From: Promicromonospora iranensis
GTDB lineage: Bacteria; Actinomycetota; Actinomycetes; Actinomycetales; Cellulomonadaceae
NCBI RefSeq assembly: GCF_028994775.1
Contig: NZ_JAJQMN010000007.1
Location: forward strand, 186,001-250,000
DNA length: 64,000 bases
Direction of reading: 5' to 3'
This document shows positions 1-7,611 of this stretch, in pieces. The stretch's first letter is position 1; the number at the start of each line of letters is the position of its first letter. The notes below the pieces were generated by a model. The model was not told the origin of the DNA. It was given only the letters and a program-made list of their open reading frames with translations, and did no database searches. The translations under genes were made by a program, and so were the position numbers.

Positions 1-298
1 GCGCGTCGATCGACTCCTGCACGCGTCGGTCGTGCTCCTCGAGCAGGGCGACCCGTGCGGCCAGGGTCGCCTCGTCGAGCGACAGCTCGGCGTAGCGCTT
101 GAGATCGGCGATCGGCATACCGGTGTCCCGCAGGCAGTGGACGAGGTCGAGCCAGCCCAGGTCGGCGTCGGTGTAGGCGCGGTGCCCGCTCGACGTGCGC
201 GCGATCGGGCGCAGGATGCCCTCCCGCTCGTAGTACCGCAGGGTGTCGATGCTGAAGCCCGACACCTCGGCAGCCTGCGCGGGCGAATAAGTGGCCAT
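1..298 (-). CDS. MerR-family transcriptional regulator (C-terminus outside window)
   Basis: About 99 N-terminal residues are present; the rest lies beyond base 1. The reading begins MATYSPAQAAEVSGFS and continues IDTLRYYEREGIL, the helix-turn-helix and wing of MerR proteins, followed by the start of the dimerisation coiled coil. MerR proteins bind a dyad in an over-long promoter spacer and twist the DNA to activate it. The gene diverges from an aldo/keto reductase 52 bp away, and the gap holds exactly such a promoter, so it probably controls itself and the reductase. The inducer cannot be read because the effector domain is missing. Confidence 0.9.
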   Translation of the reverse strand, partial: MATYSPAQAAEVSGFSIDTLRYYEREGILRPIARTSSGHRAYTDADLGWLDLVHCLRDTGMPIADLKRYAELSLDEATLAARVALLEEHDRRVQESIDA

Positions 299-313
299 GG
301 ACAGATCCTGCCC

Positions 314-344
314 TTGACCTGGAGCGCGCTCCAGGGTTTTCGCT
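314..344 (+). promoter_or_regulatory. MerR-type promoter with dyad in a 19-bp spacer
   Basis: TTGACC at 314-319 serves as -35 and TTCGCT at 339-344 as a weak -10, spaced 19 bp as MerR promoters usually are. The spacer region carries a perfect 18-bp palindrome, CCTGGAGCGCGCTCCAGG, at 318-335. The -10 ends six bases before the ATG at 351 and no Shine-Dalgarno sequence is visible, so the reductase mRNA may be leaderless. Confidence 0.75.
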
Positions 345-350
345 CGTCCC

Positions 351-1349
351 ATGACCACATCGCAGACCACGAGCACGCAGCCCGAGAAGCCGACGACCCC
401 ACCCGCCGAACGCCTGGTCCTCGGCGCCATGATGTTCGGCACCGCGGTGGACGAGGCCACCTCGTTCTCGGTCCTGGACCGCTTCGTCGAGGCGGGCGGC
501 CGATGGATCGACACCGCCGACTGCTACGCCTTCTGGGCGAGCGAGTCCGGCTACGGCGGGCAGAGCGAGGAACTGCTCGGCCGCTGGTTCGCCGCACGTC
601 CGGGCGTCCGCGACCGGATCCTGCTCGCCACCAAGTTCGGGGCCGAGCCGCGCGACGCCGCCGACTGGCCCGCGTCCCGTACCGGCCTGTCACCCGAGGC
701 GATCCGCGAGCAGATCACCGGCAGCCTGCGCCGCCTCGGCACCGACCACGTGGACCTCGTCTGGGGGCACATGGAGGACCGCTCGGTTCCCGTCGAGGAG
801 ACCGCCGACGCCTGCGCGGCCCTCGTGTCCGACGGCGTCGCGGCCCGCATCGGCCTCTCCAACCACCCGGCGTGGCGGGTCGATCGGGCACGCCGCCACG
901 CCGTCGCGCAGGGAGCGGAGCCGTTCAGCGTGCTCCAGCACGCCTACACCTACCTCCAGCCCCGCCCCGGCGCGCGCGGCGGGAATCACCGGTTCGGCTG
1001 GCTGAGTGACGAGCTGGCCGACCTCGCCGCCGTCGAAGGCCTGGACGTCTGGGCGTACACGCCGCTGCTGTCCGGGGCGTACGACAACCCGGACAAGCAG
1101 ATTCCCGAGGTCTTCGACCACCCGGGCAACACCCGGCGTCTCGCGGCGCTCGACGACGTCGCGGCGCAGGTCGGGGCGTCGCGCGGCCAGGTGGTGCTCG
1201 CCTGGCTCGTCGCCCGTGGGATCCGCCCGATGCTCGGCGGCAGCAAGGTGCACCAGCTCGACGCCGCCATCGCGGGCGTGGGGCTGGAGCTTCCGCCAGA
1301 GCTGCTGGAGCGCCTGGACGGTGTCGACGTCGCCCCGCCCGCCACCTGA
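351..1349 (+). CDS. Aldo/keto reductase
   Basis: 332 residues, normal for the NADPH-dependent aldo/keto reductase superfamily, cytosolic TIM barrel. The catalytic tetrad is readable: Asp54, Tyr59 (WIDTADCYAF), Lys95 (LLATKFG) and His140 (LVWGH). The C-terminal cofactor region (LGGSKVHQLDAAIAG) is present. It diverges from a MerR gene and is probably induced by it, a frequent pairing in actinobacteria. The start follows the MerR promoter directly without a ribosome-binding site. The substrate is unknown; reduction of reactive aldehydes is an inference from the regulatory context. Confidence 0.9.
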   Translation: MTTSQTTSTQPEKPTTPPAERLVLGAMMFGTAVDEATSFSVLDRFVEAGGRWIDTADCYAFWASESGYGGQSEELLGRWFAARPGVRDRILLATKFGAEPRDAADWPASRTGLSPEAIREQITGSLRRLGTDHVDLVWGHMEDRSVPVEETADACAALVSDGVAARIGLSNHPAWRVDRARRHAVAQGAEPFSVLQHAYTYLQPRPGARGGNHRFGWLSDELADLAAVEGLDVWAYTPLLSGAYDNPDKQIPEVFDHPGNTRRLAALDDVAAQVGASRGQVVLAWLVARGIRPMLGGSKVHQLDAAIAGVGLELPPELLERLDGVDVAPPAT

Positions 1350-1415
1350 TCGTTGAGTGCTGGGTATTTGTGGTGTCGGAACGTTCCGAGACCACAAATA
1401 CCCAGCACTCAACGA
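1350..1415. terminator. Palindrome family A, copy 1, between convergent genes
   Basis: Arms of 24 bp (1351-1374 and 1391-1414) are perfect complements, extended to 1350/1415. The 16-bp centre is itself palindromic (CGGAACGTTCCG at 1377-1388), so the whole 66 bp is one near-continuous palindrome with a single mismatch. It touches the stop of the reductase and lies 7 bp from the stop of the gene on the other strand. No U-tract follows. A bidirectional terminator is likely. Copies with the same arms lie at 45912 and 50085. Confidence 0.7.
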
Positions 1416-1421
1416 GGGGGG

Positions 1422-1886
1422 TCAGGAGAGGTTGATCGTCACCGGCTCGAAGGGGGTGCCTGTCGGGTAGCTGCCGCCCCAGAGCTTCGCACCGTCGTCG
1501 GTCAGCTCGACCTGCTGCCAGGTGAGCCGCGTGCCGTCGTCGGACCGCTCGGGGGCGCCCGCCAGCCGGAACGCGGCGGTGCGCACGTCGGCGTCGCGGT
1601 CCCGGATGGACATGGCCCAGTCGAGGTCGCCGTCGGCGGGCGCGGTGACCTCGATGTCGGCGACCTCGCCGACGAACGAGCCGAAGTGCCCGATGAAGAC
1701 CACGGAACCCGTGAACGCGAACAGCCCGGAATCGGGCGCCGGGTCCGGGCTGCGTCCCGGGTCGAGCGGGAAGTGGAACGCGGCGCCGGTGCCGCCGACG
1801 GCGTCGTCCTGCACGATGCGGCCGCCCGGCGCTCCCATCACGTACATCAGCAGGCTTGCCTTGATCTCCCAGTCCAGATGAGCCAC
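1422..1886 (-). CDS. HtaA-domain protein without export signal
   Basis: 154 residues from a GTG start. The motifs WEIKASLLMYV near the N-terminus and FTGSVVFIGHFGSF near residues 58-71 match the HtaA heme-binding domain of actinobacterial heme-uptake proteins (Trp-Ser-Tyr region and GxxxFxGH block). HtaA proteins are normally secreted or membrane anchored and carry one or two domains; here a single domain starts almost at the first residue with no signal peptide or anchor. Convergent with the reductase. Cytosolic heme or ligand binding is possible but unproven. Confidence 0.7.
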   Translation of the reverse strand: MAHLDWEIKASLLMYVMGAPGGRIVQDDAVGGTGAAFHFPLDPGRSPDPAPDSGLFAFTGSVVFIGHFGSFVGEVADIEVTAPADGDLDWAMSIRDRDADVRTAAFRLAGAPERSDDGTRLTWQQVELTDDGAKLWGGSYPTGTPFEPVTINLS

Positions 1887-2058
1887 CTGAGAACCGTACT
1901 CCCACGTGAGGGCTCACCAGGTTCCGCGTCCGGGGCGGCGTCGGGAGACCGTGCCGAGAGGCGGCGCCGGGGACGGTCGACGCCCGTTCACGTGGGCGTC
2001 GACCGGCCGACGGCGTGGCGCCACGCCGCGGCCACCGGACGTGACCAGGCTCGGTCGC

Positions 2059-3147
2059 ATGAGGACCACCCCACGTCGCACCACCGCAGCACTCGCCGTG
2101 ACCCTTGCCGGCGCGCTGGCCCTGGGAGCCGTACCGGCGTCCGCGTTGCCGGCGTCCGCCGGACCCGAGGGCCACCCCCGCGCCTTCGACCTGCAGGCAC
2201 ACCGTGGCGGCGTCGCGCTCACCGTCGAGAACACGCTCCCTGCCTTCGACAACGCCCTCGCGCTGGGAGTCAGCACGCTCGAGCTCGACGTGCAGATCAC
2301 GCAGGACGGGTACGCCGTCGTCACGCACGACCGCGACCCCAACCCGGCCAAGTGCGTCGACACCGAGCCCGCGTTCCCGGGCGACCCCGAGTTCCCGTAT
2401 GTCCCCAACAAGACGTACATCAAGGACCTCACGCTCGCGCAGGTCCGCACCATCGACTGCGGCTCGCTGCGGCAGCCCCAGTTCCCCGGGCAGGAGCTGC
2501 ACCCGGGCGAGCGCATGCCGCTGCTGTCCGAGGTGCTGAACCTCGTGAACCGCCACCGGGCGCACCAGGTCACGCTCAACATCGAGACCAAGGTCGAGGC
2601 CGGCGCCCCCGAGCAGACGGCGCCCCGCGAGCAGTTCGTGCAGGTCGTCGCCCGCGAGGTCCGCAAGGCCCGCCTCGTCGACCAGGTCACGATCCAGAGC
2701 TTCGACTGGGGCGCGCTCATGCGTATGAGCGAGGTCGAGCCGCGGTTCCCGCTGGTGGCGTTGACCAACGGCCAGCAGTTCCTCCAGGTCGGCGCGCCTG
2801 GCGCTTCACCGTGGCTCGGCGGGCTCGACATCGACGACTTCCCGGGCTCGATCCAGGAGAAGTTCGTCGCGGCCAGCGCCTCGTTCGGGGCCGACGCCGT
2901 GTCGCCCGTGCACGGTGACCCCCAGGGCGGCGGCGTGACCGACCCCGGCTACGTCCCGTTCACCACGCCCGAGCTGGTCGACGCCGCGCACGACGCCGGC
3001 CTCGCCGTCATCCCGTGGACCATCGACGACCGCGCCACCATCGAGTCCTTGATGGACATGGGCGTGGACGGCCTGATCACCGACCGCCCGGACCTGCTGC
3101 GCGCGGTCATGGCGGAACGCCACCTGAAGCTCCCCAAGCGCTACTGA
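2059..3147 (+). CDS. Secreted glycerophosphodiester phosphodiesterase
   Basis: 362 residues. It hydrolyses glycerophosphodiesters to glycerol 3-phosphate and an alcohol. The N-terminus has a twin-Arg-less Sec signal (Arg-rich start, hydrophobic AALAVTLAGALALGAVPASA). GDPD residues are visible: His48-Arg49 (AHRGG), Glu75 and Asp77 (LELDVQ), His90-Asp91 (VVTHDRD) and the NIETKVEA strand. The ATG at 2059 is chosen because the signal peptide follows it; upstream in-frame codons would add a charged tail. There is no good Shine-Dalgarno, and CAGGCT seven bases upstream could be a leaderless -10. Likely scavenges phospholipid head groups outside the membrane. Confidence 0.9.
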   Translation: MRTTPRRTTAALAVTLAGALALGAVPASALPASAGPEGHPRAFDLQAHRGGVALTVENTLPAFDNALALGVSTLELDVQITQDGYAVVTHDRDPNPAKCVDTEPAFPGDPEFPYVPNKTYIKDLTLAQVRTIDCGSLRQPQFPGQELHPGERMPLLSEVLNLVNRHRAHQVTLNIETKVEAGAPEQTAPREQFVQVVAREVRKARLVDQVTIQSFDWGALMRMSEVEPRFPLVALTNGQQFLQVGAPGASPWLGGLDIDDFPGSIQEKFVAASASFGADAVSPVHGDPQGGGVTDPGYVPFTTPELVDAAHDAGLAVIPWTIDDRATIESLMDMGVDGLITDRPDLLRAVMAERHLKLPKRY

Positions 3148-3179
3148 CCGGCGGCGGCGTGGAGCAGCGCGCGCCGTGT

Positions 3180-3241
3180 GATCGGCAATAGGTCAGGAGA
3201 TCGGCAACCCAAGTCGCCGATCTTCTGACCTATTGCCGATC
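3180..3241. terminator. Long hairpin, family B copy 1
   Basis: Arms 3180-3205 and 3216-3241 (26 bp) are complementary with one G-U type mismatch and enclose a 10-nt loop. It lies between convergent genes (stops at 3147 and 3257). The core GGTCAGGAGATCGGCA recurs in the hairpin at 18712 (with one change). No U-run. Interpreted as a bidirectional terminator. Confidence 0.7.
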
Positions 3242-3256
3242 ATCCGGCCTCGGGAG

Positions 3257-3715
3257 TCAGCCCGCTGCCTCGTCGCGCGCGGTCCGCTCCTCTGGCGCTG
3301 CCCGACGGCGTTCCCGGCGTCCGCGGACCAGCTCCGTCGCCAGGGCGTCGAGCGGCTGGGCGAAGGTGTCCTCGAAGCGGGCGAGCCACGCACCGGCGGC
3401 AGCCGTCCCGGCGTCGTCCACGGCGTAGAGGCGGCGGGTGCCCTCGGCGCGCACCCGCACCAGCCCCGCCTCTCGCAGCACCTTGAGGTGCTGCGAGACC
3501 GCGGGCTGGGTGATGCGCACGCGGGCCTGCAGCGCGGTGACCAGGGCGCCTGCCGGCTGCTCGCCCGGGGCCAGGAGCTCCAGCAGCCGACGCCGCACCG
3601 GGTCGCCGAGCGCCTCGAACACGCCGGCACGTGCGGAGTCGAGGGTGCTGTCACCCGGCACTGCCGACGTGTTCGGTGCCGTAAGCGCATCCGGCGCGTC
3701 GGGTACCGCCGGCAC
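3257..3715 (-). CDS. ArsR-family winged-helix regulator
   Basis: 152 residues. The winged helix spans roughly residues 27-105: FEALGDPVRRRLLELL, then ITQPAVSQHLKVLREAGLV as recognition helix and wing. No metal-binding cysteine pair is present, so it belongs to the group that partners SRPBCC proteins rather than to metal sensors. Its GTG start abuts the TGA of the upstream SRPBCC gene (TGAGTG), so translation is probably coupled. Probably represses the operon through the dyads at 4374-4403. Confidence 0.88.
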   Translation of the reverse strand: MPAVPDAPDALTAPNTSAVPGDSTLDSARAGVFEALGDPVRRRLLELLAPGEQPAGALVTALQARVRITQPAVSQHLKVLREAGLVRVRAEGTRRLYAVDDAGTAAAGAWLARFEDTFAQPLDALATELVRGRRERRRAAPEERTARDEAAG

Positions 3716-4360
3716 TCAGGACTCCGGCGGTGTCGTGTAAAAGGCCAGGGTTCGTTCGCCCGCGGCCCGCGCCTGGTCGGCGTCCTCCCCGGCGGCGACG
3801 GCGGCGTCGGCCCAGCCCGTGCTGGCGAGCCGCGCGAACTCGACACCCTCCGGGGAGGTCGACCACGACTCGACCTCCGCGGGGTTCAGACCGGCACCAC
3901 TGGCGAGGTGCAGGCCGAGCCCCATGAGGCTGAGGTCCCAGCCGACACCGGTGGCACCCGGGCCGTACTGCGTCCAGAAGTCGGGGTCGACCGGAGCCTC
4001 GTGGACCAGCTCGAGCGTGGTGCCGTCGTCGGCCGGGGTGAGGTGGACGGTGAGCCACGAGACCGTCTCGCCGAACTCCCAGGTGACCGCGAACTCCTCG
4101 GGTGCGGCGCAGCGCTCGACGATGCCGCCCGCGTTGCCCTCGAGCTGGTAGCGGCCGCCGACGGTGAGATCGCCGCTGACCGGCAGGAACCAGCGGGGGA
4201 GGCGGTCGGCGGAGGTAAGGGCGTCCCAGAGGTCGGCGCGCTCGGCGGCATAGGTGCGGCGGGCGACGGCGATCTTGGTCGGGACGCCGTCGCGACTGCT
4301 GTCGCGGACCTCGCGGGTCACGAGGCCGGCGGTGGTGGCTGGGTCGATCACGGGGGCCAT
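3716..4360 (-). CDS. SRPBCC (AHSA1-like) domain protein
   Basis: 214 residues. The segment RRTYAAERADLWDALTSADRLPRWFLPVSGDLTVGG is typical of AHSA1/START-like folds that bind hydrophobic ligands; the later WEFGETVSWLTVHL strand fits the same fold. A C-terminal stretch of about 60 residues is helical. Start chosen at ATG 4360, six to eight bases after AAGGAGAG. First gene of a two-gene operon with the ArsR regulator, a very common pairing. Ligand unknown. Confidence 0.85.
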   Translation of the reverse strand: MAPVIDPATTAGLVTREVRDSSRDGVPTKIAVARRTYAAERADLWDALTSADRLPRWFLPVSGDLTVGGRYQLEGNAGGIVERCAAPEEFAVTWEFGETVSWLTVHLTPADDGTTLELVHEAPVDPDFWTQYGPGATGVGWDLSLMGLGLHLASGAGLNPAEVESWSTSPEGVEFARLASTGWADAAVAAGEDADQARAAGERTLAFYTTPPES

Positions 4361-4373
4361 GTTCTCTCCTTCT

Positions 4374-4403
4374 ATAAGTGACTACTTATGTTATGCCATA
4401 AGT
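4374..4403. promoter_or_regulatory. Two overlapping dyads, probable ArsR operator
   Basis: ATAAGT-GACT-ACTTAT (4374-4389) and ACTTATG-TTATGC-CATAAGT (4384-4403) are two perfect inverted repeats that share the middle half-site ACTTAT. The site sits 14 bp upstream of the SRPBCC start, just before its ribosome-binding site, and is AT-rich against a GC-rich background. This layout fits ArsR dimers bound side by side, autoregulating the operon. Confidence 0.7.
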
Positions 4404-4528
4404 CTGGGTCGGAGGCAACCGGCGGCACGGGCCCTGGGACGGGCCGGAACGGGCAGTGAGGCACCACATAAAAAGTGTGCCAAGCGGCCTGGCGTACGAG
4501 TGTCAGTGAGGCGGAGTAGGTTCCGAAC

Positions 4529-5185
4529 ATGGCCCAGATCGCCGTGGTCCCCGCGACTGCCGACCGGTTCGACGACATCGCCCGCGTCATCAACCCGACC
4601 GGGCGTGAGCAGGCGTGCTGGTGCATGCACTGGCGGGCCCCCGCCAAGGAGGACATCACGACGCGCGGGGCCCGGCTGCGCGAGCTGACCGAGCGGGAGC
4701 CGGCCCCGGGGATGCTCGCGTACCTGGAAGGCTCGGACACAGGGCGCTCCGGCATGCCGGATTCCGGTGCTGTGGGATCCGGTGCCGTGGGATCCGGCGC
4801 GGAGGTGGCGGGCTGGCTCGGTTTCTCGCGCCGGTCGGACGCCAGATCGCTGCAGCGGTCCCGTGTGCTGCCCGCGGGCGATCCGGAGACCTGGTCGACC
4901 ACCTGGGTGTTCATGTGCGTGACGGTGCGCGCGGGCTTCCGCCGGCAGGGGATCGCCCAGGCCCTGCTCGGCGCCGGGGTCGACTACGCCGCCGGCCACG
5001 GGGCGACGGCGCTCGACGCGTTCCCGGTCGAAACCGAGCCCGGTCACCGGGTGCCGGTGAGCGCCGCCTTCGTCGGTACCGTCGGCATGTTCGAGCGGGC
5101 GGGGTTCGACCGGCTGGCGCCCACGGGCGCCACGAGCGGCCGACTGCCCCGCTGGCACATGCGGCGGGAGCTCACGCTCAGCTGA
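4529..5185 (+). CDS. GNAT-family N-acetyltransferase
   Basis: 218 residues. The acetyl-CoA loop is VRAGFRRQGIAQALL near residues 132-146, followed by a helix and the C-terminal GMFERAGFDRL motif. Residues about 70-92 form a Gly/Ser-rich insert encoded by a 15-bp DNA repeat (two copies of a unit ending GGGATCC around 4766-4798), probably a slippage product in a surface loop. There is no Shine-Dalgarno; TAGGTT at 4517-4522 ends six bases before the ATG, so the mRNA may be leaderless. Substrate unknown. Confidence 0.85.
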   Translation: MAQIAVVPATADRFDDIARVINPTGREQACWCMHWRAPAKEDITTRGARLRELTEREPAPGMLAYLEGSDTGRSGMPDSGAVGSGAVGSGAEVAGWLGFSRRSDARSLQRSRVLPAGDPETWSTTWVFMCVTVRAGFRRQGIAQALLGAGVDYAAGHGATALDAFPVETEPGHRVPVSAAFVGTVGMFERAGFDRLAPTGATSGRLPRWHMRRELTLS

Positions 5186-5206
5186 TCGCCGCGTACGCGG
5201 CGGGTC

Positions 5207-5602
5207 CTACTCCTCGACCGGTACGACCACGCACAGCTCGAACGTCTCGCGGCCACGGCGGAGCAGGTACCGCACGCGCTCCGCAGTCTCCTCCGCTGCG
5301 TTCTCGTCCTTGTAGCTCCAGCGCACGTCGACCCACAGCAACGCGTCGCCGACCTGCTCGACGGCGCGCACGTCCGGCACGGCGGCGACCAGTCCCTGCT
5401 CCCGGTAGGCGGCGAGCATGCTGCCGAGCGCCTCGCGCGCCGCCTCGGCGTCGGGCACGACGAGGGACCGTTCAGCCTCCACCACCACCGACGGGTACGC
5501 GAGGCTCTCGGTCACGGTCTCCAGGTCGCCCGACCCGAGCGCGACACCGTAGTCGACGAAGAACGTGACCAGGTCGTCCTGGTCGTACGGAGTACTGGGC
5601 AT
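5207..5602 (-). CDS. SnoaL/NTF2-like small protein of unknown function
   Basis: 131 residues starting MPSTPYDQDDLVTFF. The pattern of a helical start (VDYGVALGSGDLETVTESLAYP) followed by long antiparallel strands (VGDALLWVDVRWSYK, TFELCVVVPV) is that of the NTF2/SnoaL fold used by polyketide cyclases and many proteins of unknown role. No catalytic residues can be assigned. Convergent with the GNAT gene (21 bp between stops). ATG 5602 is preferred because the upstream extension would be read from a 13-bp tandem repeat. Confidence 0.6.
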   Translation of the reverse strand: MPSTPYDQDDLVTFFVDYGVALGSGDLETVTESLAYPSVVVEAERSLVVPDAEAAREALGSMLAAYREQGLVAAVPDVRAVEQVGDALLWVDVRWSYKDENAAEETAERVRYLLRRGRETFELCVVVPVEE

Positions 5603-5639
5603 GCCTTCACCGTAGGCGGACACCACGCTCCGCACCATG

Positions 5640-5689
5640 CCACGTCGTCGAGCCACGTCGTCGAGCCACGTCGTCGAGCCACGTCGTCG
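5640..5689. repeat. 13-bp tandem repeat, 3.8 copies
   Basis: The unit CCACGTCGTCGAG is repeated at 5640, 5653 and 5666 with a partial fourth copy to 5689. It lies just upstream of the minus-strand SnoaL-like gene and downstream of the PLP enzyme stop at 5742, so it may overlap the promoter of the former. Copy number is likely to vary between strains. Confidence 0.85.
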
Positions 5690-5741
5690 CGTGCCGGGCG
5701 CACGGCGGCCGGTCGCCGACCTGCCTGCGCCCGACACGGTC

Positions 5742-6899
5742 TCAGCGCGAGGAGTGCACGAGCGCCTCGGACAGGTCGGTCCAGAGGTCCTCGACGTCCT
5801 CCAGGCCTACCGACAGGCGAACGAGGTCGGGGGAGATGCCCGCGTCCTTGCGGGCGACCTCGTCCATGATCCGGTGCGTCAGGGAGGCCGGGTGCTGGAT
5901 GAGGCTGTCCACGCTGCCCAGGCTCACCGCGGGGGTGATCAGGCGGACGGCGGAGACCAGGGCCACCGGGTCCGCGGACGTCTCGAACGAGACCATCGCC
6001 CCGCCCAGGCTCGGGTAGTGCACCCGCGTCACCCGGGGGTGCTCGGCCAGGCGGCGTGCCAGCTCCGATGCCGTGGCCGACGCCGCGCGCACTCGTACCG
6101 GAAGCGTCGCCAGTCCTCGCAAGAGCTCGTAGCCCGCCATCGGGTGCAGCATCCCACCGGTGACGAACCGGACCTGCCGCAGCCGCCGGGCGAACTCCTC
6201 GTCGCAGGCGATGACGCCGCCCATCACGTCGCCGTGCCCGCCCAGGTACTTGGTGGCGCTGTGCAGCACCAGGCTCGCCCCGAGCGTCAGCGGTCGCTGC
6301 AGCACCGGTGTGGCGAACGTGTTGTCCACCAGGAGCGGCACCGGGCCGCAGGCGTCGGCCAGCGTGCGCAGGTCCACCTCGGTGAGTGTGGGGTTGGCCG
6401 GGCTCTCGACGACGACCAGCCCGGTCCGGTCAGTGATGGCCGACGCCGCTTCGTCGGGCGTCGCCCACGTCACCGAGTTGCCGAGCAGGCCGGACTCGAG
6501 CAGGTGATCCGTGGTGCCGTACAGCGGTCGGACTCCGACCACCTCCGGCTTGCCCGCCGCGACCTGAGCCAGCAGGGCGGCCGACAGGGCGGCCATGCCG
6601 CTCGCGAACGCGACGGCGGACTCCGCGCCCTCGAGCTCGGCGAGCGCGGTCTCGAAGCGGCGCACCGTGGGGTTCGCGACGCGGCCGTAGACGGGTGGGC
6701 CGCCGTCGTCGTGCCCGGCCGCGAACTCGTCCAGGCGCTCGGCCTCGCCGACCACGTCGTACGACGGGTAGGTGGTGGACAGGTCGATGGGCGGGGCGTG
6801 CAGGCCCAGGGCGGCCAGGTCGTCCTTGCCGGCGTGGACGGCGCGCGTGTTCCAGGAGTGCGTGTTCCGGGAGTGCGTGCTCCCTGAATGCATGGTCAT
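5742..6899 (-). CDS. Cys/Met-metabolism PLP-dependent enzyme (cystathionine gamma-synthase/lyase family)
   Basis: 385 residues, usual length. PLP-binding lysine in LHSATKYLGGHGDV (about residue 212), substrate and phosphate residues YGR (PPVYGRVANPT) and the SLGSVDSLIQHPAS C-terminal block are all present. Family members make or break cystathionine, or act as O-acyl-homoserine sulfhydrylases or methionine gamma-lyases; the sequence alone does not decide. The first 16 residues are low-complexity (Thr-His-Ser/Asn repeats from a 15-bp DNA repeat), so the real start may be a later Met at 6893. Diverges from an Lrp regulator that probably controls it. Confidence 0.88.
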   Translation of the reverse strand: MTMHSGSTHSRNTHSWNTRAVHAGKDDLAALGLHAPPIDLSTTYPSYDVVGEAERLDEFAAGHDDGGPPVYGRVANPTVRRFETALAELEGAESAVAFASGMAALSAALLAQVAAGKPEVVGVRPLYGTTDHLLESGLLGNSVTWATPDEAASAITDRTGLVVVESPANPTLTEVDLRTLADACGPVPLLVDNTFATPVLQRPLTLGASLVLHSATKYLGGHGDVMGGVIACDEEFARRLRQVRFVTGGMLHPMAGYELLRGLATLPVRVRAASATASELARRLAEHPRVTRVHYPSLGGAMVSFETSADPVALVSAVRLITPAVSLGSVDSLIQHPASLTHRIMDEVARKDAGISPDLVRLSVGLEDVEDLWTDLSEALVHSSR

Positions 6900-6958
6900 G
6901 GAGGACTATCGGCACCCGAGAGGGCCTGTACCGGTCTGGCGTGCTAGAAATTCGGCCT

Positions 6959-7429
6959 ATGGGCCAGAACGTGATCCTGGATTCGGTAGATCGTGCACTG
7001 CTGGACGAGCTGCAGAAGGACGGGCGCCTCTCCAACAAGGCGCTCGCGCAGCGGGTGGGCGTCGCGCCGTCGACCTGCCTGGCCCGGACGCAGCGGCTGC
7101 AGAACACCGGGGTGATCCGCGGGTACCGCGCCGAGATCGACCCGGCCGCCGTCGGCCGCGGGCTGCAGGCCATGCTGATGGTGCGGCTCACGACCCACTC
7201 CCGGCCGCTGCTGGGCCCGTTCGTCGAGTGGATCCGACGGCTCCCGCAGACGCGAGCAGTGCACCACGTGTCCGGTCCCGACGACTTCCTGATCCACGTG
7301 GCCTGTGTCGACACCGACGAGCTGCAGCGCCTGGTCCTCGACCTCACGGCTCGTGGCGAGGTGGGCCGCGTGCAGACCGACCTCGTGTTCTCCTCCTGGA
7401 CCTGCGGCCCGGTCACCCCCGCGGAGTGA
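6959..7429 (+). CDS. Lrp/AsnC-family regulator
   Basis: 156 residues. N-terminal helix-turn-helix (LDSVDRALLDELQKDGR, LAQRVGVAPSTCLARTQRL) and C-terminal RAM effector domain (LMVRLTTHSRPLLGPF, VHHVSGPDDFLIHVACVD) are complete. These proteins form octamers and sense amino acids. The 59-bp gap to the PLP enzyme is a shared divergent promoter containing an AT-rich TAGAAATTC patch, so regulation of sulfur amino-acid metabolism is likely. No Shine-Dalgarno precedes the ATG. Confidence 0.92.
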   Translation: MGQNVILDSVDRALLDELQKDGRLSNKALAQRVGVAPSTCLARTQRLQNTGVIRGYRAEIDPAAVGRGLQAMLMVRLTTHSRPLLGPFVEWIRRLPQTRAVHHVSGPDDFLIHVACVDTDELQRLVLDLTARGEVGRVQTDLVFSSWTCGPVTPAE

Positions 7430-7520
7430 CCGACCCGGCGCGCCGGGTCGGGGCCGCGCAGGCGGAGGCGGTCGGCCGAGGGCGGCCGGAGGCGATCAGC
7501 CGACGGCGAAGCGCCTACCA

Positions 7521-7582
7521 CTTTGAGGTCTAAGTTTCTCCGCTCTGAATCGCTTCAGAGCGGAGAAACTTAGACCTCGAAG
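7521..7582. terminator. Long hairpin, family C
   Basis: Perfect 25-bp arms (7525-7549, 7554-7578) around a TCGC tetraloop, continuing outward three more pairs past one T-G mismatch. The arms are AT-richer than the surroundings (GTCTAAGTTTCTCC). It separates the convergent Lrp and RIO genes. No U-run on either strand. Bidirectional terminator is the simplest reading. Confidence 0.72.
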
Positions 7583-7611
7583 GGGGTTCCCAGGTGGGGT
7601 GGGAGTCGGCG

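Noticed and set aside
925-2565. Long open frame on the minus strand across the aldo/keto reductase, HtaA and GDPD region
   Set aside because: It runs antisense through recognised genes, is rich in Arg/Gly/Pro, has no domain and no ribosome site. Such frames are expected at this GC content.
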